From positions 7,321-18,963 of the forward strand of contig JADGJT010000405.1 in the NCBI GenBank assembly GCA_027604005.1: 11,643 nt of DNA, read 5' to 3'. The notes beneath the pieces were generated by a model. The model searched no databases. It saw only the letters and a program-made list of their open reading frames with translations, and was not told the origin of the DNA. Positions 1-8,719 of the stretch are shown here, piece by piece (within the stretch, counting starts at the first letter, position 1; the number at the start of each line of letters is the position of its first letter). A program made the position numbers and the translations under genes. The DNA is from Dinochytrium kinnereticum. Its lineage: Eukaryota > Chytridiomycota > Chytridiomycetes > Chytridiales > Chytridiaceae.

Positions 1-22
1 ACAATCAAGACCATCAACTCAC

Positions 23-338
23 ACTTGATGTAGAGACCCGCATTCTTTTTACATGTGTCCAAAATGAGGTCAGCGACCTTTTTATGAACTTGCTCCACTT
101 TGCCGGGCTGCGATGGAATCGTGGGGTGGGATTATTGGGTGTGATCGTTTTCGCTGGTGGCTTCACTCACGACAAAGTTGACCTTGTACTCATACACAAC
201 TTGGATTCCTGCGTAGAGAGTTCTCATGTTTCGCTCGAGAGTTGAGGCGTAGGCGTATCTGTCCACTGTGTAGGCGATCCCGATCCCCGCTGCTGCGGCG
301 ACAGGGACTCGCAGCCGATGATGGAGACGGGAGAACAT
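23..338 (-). CDS. ABC1/ADCK-type atypical kinase, N-terminal part (partial, runs off left edge)
   Basis: Seen: two exons, 338-171 and 107-23, joined across a 63-nt intron (108-170, GTGAGT...CGCAG). A second donor, GTGAGT at 22-17, leads out of the window. The start is the ATG at 338; the frame is open a little further upstream but only from a TTG. The fragment starts with an Arg/His-rich stretch (MFSRLHHRLR), then a hydrophobic Ala/Gly/Ile segment (about residues 11-24) that could be a membrane anchor. It continues with RNMRTLYAG...YEYKVNF and KKNAGLYIK. Known: the pattern TLxxG...DYKxNF...NGGxYIK is typical of the ABC1/ADCK1/Mcp2(Cqd2) group, mitochondrial inner-membrane proteins linked to coenzyme Q handling and lipid homeostasis. 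After the donor, a T carried over from AAG T would start the Leu codon of the usual YIKLGQ motif. Inferred: an Mcp2/ADCK1-like mitochondrial protein. The catalytic domain lies outside the window. Confidence 0.78.
108..170 (-). other. intron of the ABC1/ADCK-like gene
   Basis: The donor GTGAGT (170-165) and acceptor CGCAG (112-108) restore the frame between ...KVNFV and PGKVEQVHKK. Without splicing, the frame stops shortly after the donor. Length 63 nt. Confidence 0.8.
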
Positions 339-451
339 GACAAACCCAACAATTCGATGAATACCACCCAAAAGTAAAATGCAGCTTCTGCAATGTAATT
401 CAATTATCCCAGCACTTTGTTGTTGTCATGGTTTAATATTAGTATTATCAA
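339..451. other. intergenic gap between the remodeler stop and the ABC1-like start
   Basis: 113 bp separate the remodeler stop (TAG, 454-452) from the ATG of the downstream kinase gene on the same strand. The stretch is AT-rich (ATTAATATT-like at about 433-447) and must hold both the 3' end of the remodeler transcript and the kinase promoter. No clear AATAAA or TATA box was seen. A short upstream exon of the kinase gene cannot be excluded. Confidence 0.5.
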
Positions 452-3400
452 CTACTTCATGCTCGCCAGAGCATCGTTCATGGCGTCCCGCTCCTGAACA
501 ACCTCCCTGAACTTTGCATCAGCAGCAGGCGGCAAAGGCCCATTGGCATCATCGCCCTTTTCCTTCTTCTCAAAAGACTCTGGACTTCTATCCATGATGC
601 GGGCAAGCTCCTCATCGCTGATGACACGGTCAAGCAGGATCATATCCCTATCAAGGCTCTCAGGATCAACGCTCGAGAGCGTGACCTCCTCCGCATCGTC
701 AGCTTCGAGAATCGCCGCAAGCTCTTCGAGGGTTGAAACGCGATTATTGGATTTGTAGTATTCGGACTTTCCCTTGAACTCGGCTGTCATAGAGAGAGGT
801 TGAAGGTTAGGGAAGGCATGGGGCTTGACTTTGGTTTTTCTGGATTCACCTTTGTGTATGACCAGCTTCTCGAGCTTTCGCTTGCTGCTGGCCCTGTCAA
901 GGACTTTCTTCTCCACTGTTCCGGATGTCACAAGGCGGTAGATGATGCATGGTTTCGTTTGGCCGATCCTGTGGACGCGATCTTGGGCCTGTAAGTCGAC
1001 TTGAGGATTCTGTCCAAAAGTCGAGCCCAAAGTTAGACGAGAGAGAATTCCCGATGTGCCAAAAAAAAAAAAAAAACAACAAGCAAACAAACAAACCCAG
1101 TCGGAGTCAAAGATGATGACAGTGTCCGCAGCGGTCAAGTTAATCCCAAGACCGCCGGCTCGCGTGCTAAGAAGAAAGACATTGCAGTCCGGGGACGTGT
1201 TGAACTCTGCAATCTTCACGTTTCGTCGTGTCAGACGCCCAGCTCTCAGCAAGGAAATTTTGACTCAACGCACCTGTTGCCTTCGAGTCTCAAGCGGAAC
1301 CGACCCATCAATCCTGCAATACTTCCAGTTCTTCACAACCTCAAACCACTCAGCCAAGACATCAAGCATCCTCGTCATCTGTGAGAAGATCAAGACCTTA
1401 TGCCCTTCCTCGAAAAGTCGAGGCAGTAATCGCTCCAACATCAGCATCTTCCCAGAGCAAGCCACAATCTCGGGTAACCGGACAGCGACCTCGTTCTCAG
1501 CGCGCTTCTTTCCCTTACGACCTGTCGATGGTTGGACTTTTCGGGGTTGTTTGATTGCGTTGTCTCCAGCTTCATCAATGTCTATGTTGAAGAGGTAGGG
1601 ATGATTGCAGATCTTTCGGAGCTGCATAATGACATTTTGAAGGCTCTGGCCACCAACGATACGAGCTGGGTTTTGTTGAATAATATGTGTAAGGTTTCTT
1701 TTAAAAAGAAAAACCAAACACGAAAAAAGAAAGGGAAGAAGAACAAGCAGTCCTACCGGCCTCCTTTTGAATCTTTTTTGCCTCATCGTCCGGTTTCTCC
1801 ACCTTCTCAGCCTTCTTCTCCATGGCTGTAAAAAACTCATCATCGCTTATGTTTTCCTTATACGACATGTCCCTTTCGGAAATCCGGGATGACTTCCGTC
1901 TTCCAGTCTTTGATGGCTCATCTATCCAAGACTTCAATTCAAGATCAGATACACGAACACCCACCGTCAGCCCCATCACGTTGACTCGCTACATCCTGAT
2001 TCGTTTCCACATCTTCAATACTGCTTTTGGAGGCTGATCCTTTTAAAATGTAACGTGACCCGTATTGTCCTCACCTTGGAAAGTTCCCGCACGTTTCTCT
2101 TCAATCTCGTTTTTTAAGAATTCACGCAGCCGTCCAAGCCCCTTCACGCAGGCGTCATACAGCTCTTTCTGTCGTGGGACTAAGGGTGCAAAGAGCAGAA
2201 ACTCTTTCTTTTTGGGGATGTCGATCTCGACTGTAGGCAATGGTTAATTCCAGGTGATCACGGGGTGCAAATGACCTTCGGTTTTCACTCTCCTTAGCAG
2301 AAATGGTTTCAGAATCTGATGCAGGTTGGTCACTACCGAGTCTGTCGCCTGCTTGTCGAGGATCTTCTTATCATTGCCTTCATTTAAATCCTCAAAATCA
2401 AACCTTGCATTATATTGTTAACCTTTGGATGTATGCGAATTCAGACACGAACCATCCTTCAAAGTCTTCTAAATCTTGGAAAATGTCGGGCATCAAAAAG
2501 TTTAGCATGGACCATAGCTCTGCGAGGTTGTTCTGTATGGAAATAAAGCATCAGCCACTTTTTTCAGTTGTCTGGGTTTAACCTGTAGAGGTGTTCCCGA
2601 AAGAATAAGGCGGTTCGCGCAAGGATAGGTCTTGAGTTCGCGCATCAGGCGGCAGTTAAAGTTCTTCAGACGATGACCCTCATCGATGATTATGTACTTC
2701 CAGTTTATTTTCTGGACTTGGGTGTAAGAGGAAAATGAACAAAAAATGCTGGAACGAGTACCTGAAGATATCTCCTATCTCTCATTGCAATTTCATAGCT
2801 TGTGACGATGATTGGAAAATCGCTATTGAGTACTGACATGTGGTCTTGTCTCAGAGTCTTCCTCTCAAGGGCCGTACCATGGTACAGCAAAACCTTTAAA
2901 GTCGGGGCGAATCTTAAAAAAGGGTTACATTGTAGTGAGAATCGCATTTCTACCTATGGACCTCGGCAACCCAGTTTGATAAAGTGCTCAGTGGTGAGAC
3001 AATCAAATAAGGACCCCACACTTTCATCTCGATCAGATGAGCGAGAAACGCAATGGTTTGCAAGGTCTAGGAGACAGATAAATAATTACTACGTCACATT
3101 GGTTAAACCTTTCCAAGACCCATTTCATCGGCCAAGATTCCATTGAGGCCCTGCTCCCAGAGTGATATTAGCCATTCCATTCCCACAATTTGGTATTCCC
3201 TCATAGAGCATCCGGTGATTAAAGATGGTTGGCGCTGAGATCTGGAGCTCAGAGAGGAAGGGGCAGCTGGGACCTGCTCCTTTGTCTTAGGGTCCTCCAT
3301 CGTTTCATCGTGGTCAAATAAGCCGTCCTTTTTCGACCGTTTTTTTCCCTTTTGACTGTTACATATCTTTCCATTGCACGTGAAAACATACTGTAGTTCT

Positions 3401-3984
3401 TTTGGGTGACGCTTTCCGCTTACGCGATGATTTCAGCGTGTCGTCTGCTTTTGCTGGTGAAGTTGGTTCCGTGGTCTCAGGGCTTGACGCATGCACCAGC
3501 CTTCCATTCGCTGCTTGCTCCTTTTGCCGGCTCTCCAGTCTTGAGCCCAACCAATTGGAGTAGAAACCTGCTCGGGTAATCAGGGTGTTCAAACGGTTCC
3601 GTCTCTGCTGCGCCAAGTGCTCATCAAACTCTTTGTTTGCCTGGAATCCGATTACTAAAATAATTCAACTAAAGGGCAAACTTCTTCTTTCATTCTCTTT
3701 TGATATTCTTGCTCATGCTCTTCCTCGATCTGCTTCTCCTCCTGCTTCATGGCCTCGGTGATAACCTCGCTGGCGTCCAGGGCCAGCTCGGCCTCTGAGC
3801 CATCATCTTCTGCATTTGCTGAGGGAGCATCCAGCTCGGTCACGTTCTCCACAGGCGCAGAGGGAGTATCCGTCGATTCCTCAACGCGCATGTCCTCCTG
3901 CGTGATGGCTTCGCTTGGGGCCGTCATGTCTGCGGTTGTCGTCCGAGCGATCTCACTTTTCGAGGGTGCGGGCCATCCAATCAT
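452..3984 (-). CDS. SNF2-family chromatin-remodelling ATPase, HELLS/Lsh/DDM1/Irc5 type
   Basis: Known family role: ATP-driven nucleosome remodelling in the nucleus, linked to heterochromatin/DNA methylation (HELLS, DDM1) and cohesin loading (Irc5). Seen: 14 exons (minus): 3984-3682, 3640-3392, 3348-3109, 3066-2954, 2912-2762, 2711-2583, 2532-2453, 2403-2276, 2230-2075, 2039-1965, 1921-1757, 1665-1274, 1213-1097, 1009-452. Total 2856 nt, 951 residues. An acidic Glu-rich N-terminus (1-100) and a Lys/Arg stretch (about 165-205) precede the core. Motif I is DEMGLGKT (258-265), split by an intron after Lys264. Motif II is DEGH (362-365), the HELLS/DDM1 variant of [33 protein letters not shown] and [11 protein letters not shown] (773-783) follow. 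The tail [12 protein letters not shown] and the [13 protein letters not shown] element fit Lsh/Irc5. Start ATG 3984 lies 27 bp from the divergent neighbour; Met20 (3927) is an alternative. The least certain junctions are around 1922-2074. Confidence 0.94.
1010..1096 (-). other. 87-nt frame-preserving intron with a 16-T tract
   Basis: Splicing joins IIFDSDW to [11 protein letters not shown], the invariant SNF2 sequence, with donor GTTTGT and acceptor GGACAG. The intron is a multiple of three and has no in-frame stop. Retention would insert 29 residues, including a run of phenylalanines, into the helicase C-lobe. It holds an uninterrupted run of 16 T on the coding strand. Confidence 0.88.
1061..1076. 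repeat. A16/T16 homopolymer
   Basis: Sixteen consecutive A on the plus strand, lying inside the 87-nt intron of the remodeler and acting as its polypyrimidine tract on the sense (minus) strand. No target-site duplication or retroelement sequence is next to it, so I do not read it as a retroposon tail. It is prone to length variation and sequencing error. Confidence 0.95.
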
Positions 3985-4011
3985 TTTAAAGCTGGGTTTT
4001 TGTTTGGCAAT
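3985..4011. promoter_or_regulatory. 27-bp gap between divergent start codons (bidirectional promoter region)
   Basis: The remodeler ATG (3984-3982, minus) and the peptidase ATG (4012-4014, plus) face away from each other with 27 bp between them. The gap contains TTTTAAA (3984-3990) and a T-rich stretch (3997-4005). If both starts are right, 5' UTRs must be nearly absent or extend into the opposite gene. Confidence depends on both start choices, and the remodeler start is the softer one. Confidence 0.5.
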
Positions 4012-7000
4012 ATGAGCGACGAGGAGCAGGCCTTGTTGGAGAGGCTTCCCAACGACCCCCTCGAGGACAACAGCGATGACGAGGATCATCTCTGGGAGGA
4101 CGATGATGATGATATTGAGCAGCCCCTCGAATTCATCCCAAGGCTTCGGCGGCCGCTTCTTGAGATCATCAAGAAGCATCTTCGTCCAACCTCTGTCTTT
4201 GCCGCCATCCTTCTCTTCCTGATAGCAGTCCCGACCGTATGGCTCTTGTTGCGGAGATCTCTCACGATGCCCTCTCGGGTTCTCTCTTTGGATGAGACCA
4301 TTCAGACGGGTGCTTTCTCGGGGGAAGCCGCATGGAATCACCTCAAGATCATATCAGAGGAGACCCACATGTACAATTCCGATTATAACCTCAAGGTCCG
4401 ACAGTTTCTCGTCGACGTTCTTGGAGAATTTCAATCTCTGGCTGCCTCTCAAGGTCGGGCGGATACGATTGAGGTATTTTGTTTGCTGCCATCTTGATGG
4501 AGCTGAACAATAATTTGATCCACGATTCAGATCGCCAAAGACAACATCAATATCACCGATAACTGGAGAAGAATCCAGTACTATGAGTCGAATAATGTTA
4601 TTGTGCGTATCCGCGGAGAAAGCCCTCAACGCGATGCCCTCCTGATCAGCTCTCACTTTGACTCAACAGCGGTGTCAAAGGGTGTCGGCGATTCAGGAAT
4701 AGCAATTTCGGTCATGCTGGAGTTGGTCAGGACATTGATCTATAACCCACGTCTATCACACGATGTTATTCTTTTGTTCAACAACGGCGAGGAAATGGGG
4801 TTGCTCGGTGCCACTGCCTTTGTTCGGCATTCGTGGTTCCCAGATGTCAGAGGGTTCATCAATCTTGAGGGGACGGGAGCAGCCCCAGGGAGCCGGAGCA
4901 TCCTTTTCCGAACAAACAGCTTTGAGCTCATGAAGGAGTGGAAGCGCAATGCACCTTATCCCCACGCATCAGTTCTGTTCAATAATCTAATGGTGCTGAC
5001 CCGGAGTGATACCGACTACCGACCCTATGCAACTCTAGGTCATTTGGAAGGCATTGATATTGCCTTCTACACTGATCGTTACCTTTACCATACACCAAAG
5101 GATGATTTTAATCATTCTCTTCCCCTGTCTGCTCAACAACTTGGAGAAAATGTTAAGGCTTTGACTATTGCAATATGCAACTCGGATACGCTCCAGAAAC
5201 TGAATCGTATTCCGGAATCTCCTAACAGAGATGACTTTCCGCCATCGCCAAACTTTGTCTACTATGACTTCTTTTCGTCATTCATCTTAACTCGCGGGGC
5301 AACCTATAAGGGTATCCTATCGTTGATGTTAATTATCGTCATCCTTCTTGCCGTTGTGAAACTGAGCGTGGAGTTCACAAAGCTGGGACCTAGACGTCTG
5401 TTTCATCTCTACGTCAAGCCGACTTTGGAATCTTATCTATTGATTATTCTTACTGTTACTGTGACGCTCGTGTCAACAATACTGCTAAGTTTATTTAAAG
5501 TATACTGGAATAAGTCGTCGACATATGGCCGGCCCTTGCTAAACTTTTCCTGGATTTTGTCTTGGGTCTTTATGTGCTTCGCCTTTATTCAACTGGTCTG
5601 GCCACGTATTGCGCTCAAGCTTCATTTCCGATCACGCAGGATTGAAATCGCAACTCTTGGAGGCGGGACAGAGAGGCGAGATGTAAAAGGCCTTCCCATC
5701 GAGAAATGGCTTCCCTACGGGCTTCTCGGCTTCTGGATCACCCTTCTATTAGTTGCGCTCTACGCCTCCTTCTATATGTTTTATGGGGTTTTCTTCTTGA
5801 GCGACTGGGCCTTTTTCAGCCTGCTCTCGGTTGGTCTGACTCAGGCGATCGCACCTCTAATTATTAAGTGGTGGAAGTACGAAGTTGTAAATTCGGATTT
5901 AAGTGTGTGGAAGACCAAAGTCGTTAAATTCTATGAGAAGCACATTTGGGTCATTCAGCTCCTCATTGCATCCGCTATACCGTCTTTATTGACGATCGAA
6001 GTTTTGGAGCAGATCCTGGTTTGCCTGCCAACATGTGAGAAAATTACTTATAAGCTAATTGAAGTTAACGTATTCCTAAGTGGGAGGAGAGGGTCTTCCT
6101 GAAACTCTGATTGACGTGGGCCTGTCTTTTTTCTGCATTCTATTGTATGTGAATCTTCTTCCGTCGTTCCATATGACCAGTCGGCGATTTATTATCACAT
6201 CGTTTGCAATAGCAATGGTGCCCTTGTTCTTAAGTGCGTGCTTCACATTCCCGTTTTCTTCAAGAAGACCCCAAAAGGTATAAGGCTGTTAAACTGATTA
6301 ATTCTTATTCTTTTACAGTTTGCATTTGAGCAAATATGGGACGTATCAGATGCACTTAAAGCCAACATATCGCAGGTTAGCGTTACTGCGTTCCCTAGTA
6401 TATCGGATAGAAGGTTGGAAACCATTTTTGGTTCATTTGGTCCGGTTAGCTGCGCCAACTGGGTTTGCACATATTCGGAAGTGTCGACACCAGTCTTACC
6501 TGGAAATGTAAAGTGGAACTCAACAATCTCTATTACTTTGACGGAAAATGATGACCGTGCCGTCAGAGAAATGCCCATCGGTACACGGAAAGAAAAAGGC
6601 GAGATGATTGAAGTTGCTGGGTCTTTCATTGGATCGCCTGGCTCGCGAATCTGCTCCCTTCAAGTTATTTACCCCAATGCTTCCAGCAATCGCTCTTCGG
6701 TCTGGATTGACCCTGAGGCCATGTGGCGATGGCAGACAGCGGACAAGGGCTTGATTCCCCAGCCTCGCAACAGCTCTTGGGCACGATGGGGAAACTTCGA
6801 GCACCCGATTCTTATATTCAAGAGAGACTTCAATCATGCAGAAGAGCGAATCAAGGTGCCTTTCTTGATCCGATATTCCAAGGAGGATGTGAGGCAGTCA
6901 TCGTATTTGACTTTGGGTGTGAATTGCTATCACACGGAGACGAAAACCTCACCTTTCTGGAAGCGAGTGAGCGAAGGGCTCCCAGACTGGGTTCTGCAAT

Positions 7001-7136
7001 CCCATGGAAGGTATTTGATGCTTCTTATTTTCCGAGTGTCATACTAACATTAAAAATAAGATATGGTGGAGTTATCGTAAGGAAGATGGCACGCTTTAAC
7101 ATTCAGCATATAACCAGCCCATTTAACATTCAATAA
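4012..7136 (+). CDS. multi-spanning M28-family metallopeptidase (ERMP1/Pff1-like)
   Basis: Known family role: zinc aminopeptidase-like protease of the ER (ERMP1/Fxna) or fungal vacuole (Pff1), catalytic domain in the lumen. Seen: five exons, 4012-4473, 4531-6034, 6081-6277, 6319-7010, 7061-7136. Total 2931 nt, 976 residues; introns 57, 46, 41 and 50 nt, all phase-consistent. A cytosolic acidic N-terminus (runs of D/E at 18-37) is followed by TM1 (about 62-80), then the peptidase domain. It shows HFDS (His196, Asp198), GDSG (Asp208), NNGEEMG (Glu241/Glu242), NLEGTGA (Glu267), the conserved PYPHAS and SDTDYR, and AFYTDRYLYHT (His341). The zinc/catalytic set looks complete. From about residue 415 to 720 roughly eight more hydrophobic segments follow, then a soluble C-terminal domain (about 735-960) with several N-x-S/T sites. 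The second Asp of the usual DDG is Ser here, as in ERMP1-type relatives with DC/DS. The sequence looks closer to animal/plant ERMP1 than to ascomycete Pff1. Confidence 0.92.
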
Positions 7137-7168
7137 TTACATGATCACCCCTCAATGCCTAAACATCA
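7137..7168. terminator. 32-bp convergent 3' gap
   Basis: The peptidase stop (TAA, 7134-7136) and the bL27m stop (TGA, 7171-7169 on minus) face each other across 32 bp. No full AATAAA was seen; AATAAT overlaps the peptidase stop at 7132-7137. With so little room, the 3' UTRs very probably overlap in antisense. Confidence 0.55.
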
Positions 7169-7804
7169 TCAAATCAATGTCAAATCAACCAAGGAGAATC
7201 GCCCTCTCTTTGGCTGCATTAAACGCAGTGACAGACTATCGGCTTGCCTTTGCTGATCTTCCTCCGCGAGCCGTCGCGACATATTAAGAACGTACTTGTA
7301 GCGATCCATGTGGCTCAAGGAAAGGTAGTGCTCTGCGTCAAGTGCATTCGCCAGCCGATTTTTGGCTTCTGTTCTTGAACCAGATCCGCTCAGAGGAGGC
7401 TCGCCAACAAGCGCGGTCGCTCCATCAATGTCATTTTTAATCAAAGATGGTAATGACGTATGGTCTGCATCGATGACCCCGACAATCCTCTTCTGCGTCG
7501 CAATGTCGTAGCGGAAGACAACTCTTCCGGACTTGAACGAGTAAAGAGTGTGATCTCTTCCAAGCCCGACTCCTGGGCCAGGATGCCATTTGGTTCCTCG
7601 TTGCCGAATGATGATGTCTCCGGGATTCACTTCTGATCCTTGACCCCGCTTCACTCCAAGCATTTTCGGTTGCGATGTTCTTCCGTTACTGGAGGAACCC
7701 CCGGACTTTTTCGTTGCATGCCGTACTTGCTGAGCTAGCACCAAGTTGGTGCGGCAGACGGGCTCAGTCCTCCGAAGGACACTTACAATATTTGTCAAGA
7801 ACAT
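7169..7804 (-). CDS. mitochondrial large-subunit ribosomal protein bL27m
   Basis: Known role: bL27 lies near the peptidyl-transferase centre of the large ribosomal subunit; this is the mitochondrial form. Seen: 211 residues from the ATG at 7804; a TTG would extend the frame upstream. Residues 1-29 are hydrophobic then Arg-containing (LRRTEP...QVRH) and fit a mitochondrial presequence. The bL27 core starts at [13 protein letters not shown] (from Ala30), followed by [23 protein letters not shown] and [10 protein letters not shown], all signature stretches. A KRIVGV strand and about 100 extra residues follow, as in fungal bL27m; bacterial bL27 is only about 85 residues. Odd: a consensus donor GTAAGT (7786-7781) and acceptor CTCAG (7734-7730) frame a 57-nt, stop-free, in-phase stretch inside the presequence. 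I kept it as coding because it holds the most presequence-like part. Convergent with the peptidase gene. Confidence 0.94.
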   Translation of the reverse strand: MFLTNIVSVLRRTEPVCRTNLVLAQQVRHATKKSGGSSSNGRTSQPKMLGVKRGQGSEVNPGDIIIRQRGTKWHPGPGVGLGRDHTLYSFKSGRVVFRYDIATQKRIVGVIDADHTSLPSLIKNDIDGATALVGEPPLSGSGSRTEAKNRLANALDAEHYLSLSHMDRYKYVLNMSRRLAEEDQQRQADSLSLRLMQPKRGRFSLVDLTLI

Positions 7805-7922
7805 AAAAAAAATGGAAAAGGCTTGCAAAATGTTAAGCGGGCATGATGGCGAATGGATTTATTGTTGGAACAGTGACAGTTTTACGCATGTGTCGAATGT
7901 GTTGGGGAAGGGTGCGAATGTT
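7805..7922. other. intergenic gap between LYR gene stop and bL27m start
   Basis: 118 bp on the minus strand holding the 3' end of the LYR gene and the promoter of bL27m. A plain AATAAA lies inside (7863-7858). A T8 run precedes the bL27m ATG. No other motif recognised. Confidence 0.6.
7858..7863 (-). terminator. candidate polyadenylation signal AATAAA of the LYR gene
   Basis: The minus strand reads AATAAA about 60 nt after the LYR-gene stop (7925-7923). This is a sensible position for an mRNA 3'-end signal. It is the only canonical hexamer seen at a gene end in the window. Confidence 0.5.
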
Positions 7923-8433
7923 TTAATCCTTCTTTTGTGTAAACTTTCTCCATTGGGCGCTGATGTAGCTGGGGAAGAATGCTGCTGAAGATATGTTCTG
8001 AGGTGATATTGACTCCTGAGCCTCTTCGTCCAAAAGCTGGAATGTACTCCGTGAGGGAAGGAAGGCTGGAATGTGGCTATCTTTCGGCAAGGGGTACTGT
8101 TGGTAAAGAAAGGGGAAATGGGGATCAGAAAGGTTAACGACAATAAATAAGAGGTAGACTGTAAAGGATTAACAAAGCCCAAGAAGCAGCATGAAACCAC
8201 ACCTCCTTTTCTGGAATCCCATCCAGCATAGAGTTTAAAGCCGATAACTCCTCTCGCGCCTTCAGAATCATCCTTTCAGCCTCAGCCCCCGTTGCGCCGG
8301 CACCCTTCCGAAAGCCGTTTCTGATCTGTAGTTTTATGAATTCGCCCAGCCTATGCCGCCTTCCCTCCTGCGCGGGCCATCTTCTTTGAGCCCGGATTAG
8401 CGATCGGTAGAGCTGCAGGACATCGTTCTTCAT
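7923..8433 (-). CDS. LYR-motif protein (Complex1_LYR-like), probably mitochondrial
   Basis: Known family role: small mitochondrial helical proteins that bind acyl carrier protein and act in Fe-S cluster, respiratory-complex or mitoribosome assembly. Seen: exons 8433-8203 and 8096-7923 joined over a 106-nt intron (GTGTGG...CAACAG), giving 134 residues. The start chosen is the ATG at 8433, placing LQLYRSLIRAQRRWP at residues 7-21, as usual for the family. An in-frame ATG at 8514 would add 27 N-terminal residues (MPRQAAIHETF...). Basic helices (RLGEFIKLQIRNGFRKG) and an acidic-basic helix (AERMILKAREELSALNSML) complete the three-helix pattern with the Phe expected after the LYR. The C-terminal tail (about 78-134) ends in PSYISAQWRKFTQKKD and is not one I recognise. 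I cannot assign it to a specific LYRM/SDHAF member. A second acceptor 62 nt earlier would give a different tail. Confidence 0.78.
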
Positions 8434-8719
8434 TTTCTTTGAAAGAAGTTGAATCGCGGTGATACAGTTTTTTCGGACTCTGAAAGTTTCGTGTATGGCT
8501 GCCTGTCTCGGCATTACTGCTCGAGAACCGTCAACCGAAATCGCCTTTTCTGCCAAAAGATGCCCATTCTGGCATTCTGAAAATGGGATTCATGTACCCA
8601 CGCTTTTGATCAGCTGGGATACATTCGGCTTTGAATCACCAGTTCTCACATCACATCGTAAAGGGACTCACCAGGCTGCGATGTGTCATACCATTGTTTC
8701 GTTGAACTGACTCGAGAGC
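8434..8719. promoter_or_regulatory. divergent intergenic region between the LYR gene and the helicase gene
   Basis: 286 bp that must contain both promoters. The part up to 8514 may be coding if the LYR gene uses its upstream ATG. An in-frame TGA at 8708-8710 closes the helicase frame just before its ATG. A weak inverted repeat (CCCATT 8563-8568 / AATGGG 8582-8587) is present but short. No TATA box recognised. Confidence 0.5.

Noticed and set aside
1061..1076. A16 run as a retroposon poly(A) tail
   Set aside because: It lies in a phase-consistent intron as a polypyrimidine tract, with no target-site duplication or element body beside it.
3985..4341. Upstream in-frame extension of the remodeler into the peptidase gene
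   Set aside because: The frame is open but antisense to strongly supported peptidase coding sequence, and the residues do not resemble remodeler N-termini.
6379..6390. Possible extra intron at CAG|GTTAGC in the peptidase gene
   Set aside because: The frame reads straight through with sensible residues and no acceptor is needed to keep it open.
7859..8200. A 113-codon minus-strand open frame read as its own gene
   Set aside because: It starts inside the LYR gene's intron. Its sequence is unlike a folded protein, while the overlapping frame continues the LYR protein in phase. Kept only as the alternative-acceptor tail.
8563..8587. Inverted repeat CCCATT / AATGGG as an operator or hairpin
   Set aside because: Only 6-bp arms with a 13-nt spacer; expected by chance at this scale.
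8459..8710. Plus-strand 83-codon open frame just before the helicase gene
   Set aside because: It is largely antisense to the 5' part of the LYR gene, has no recognisable motif and ends in a stop before the helicase ATG.
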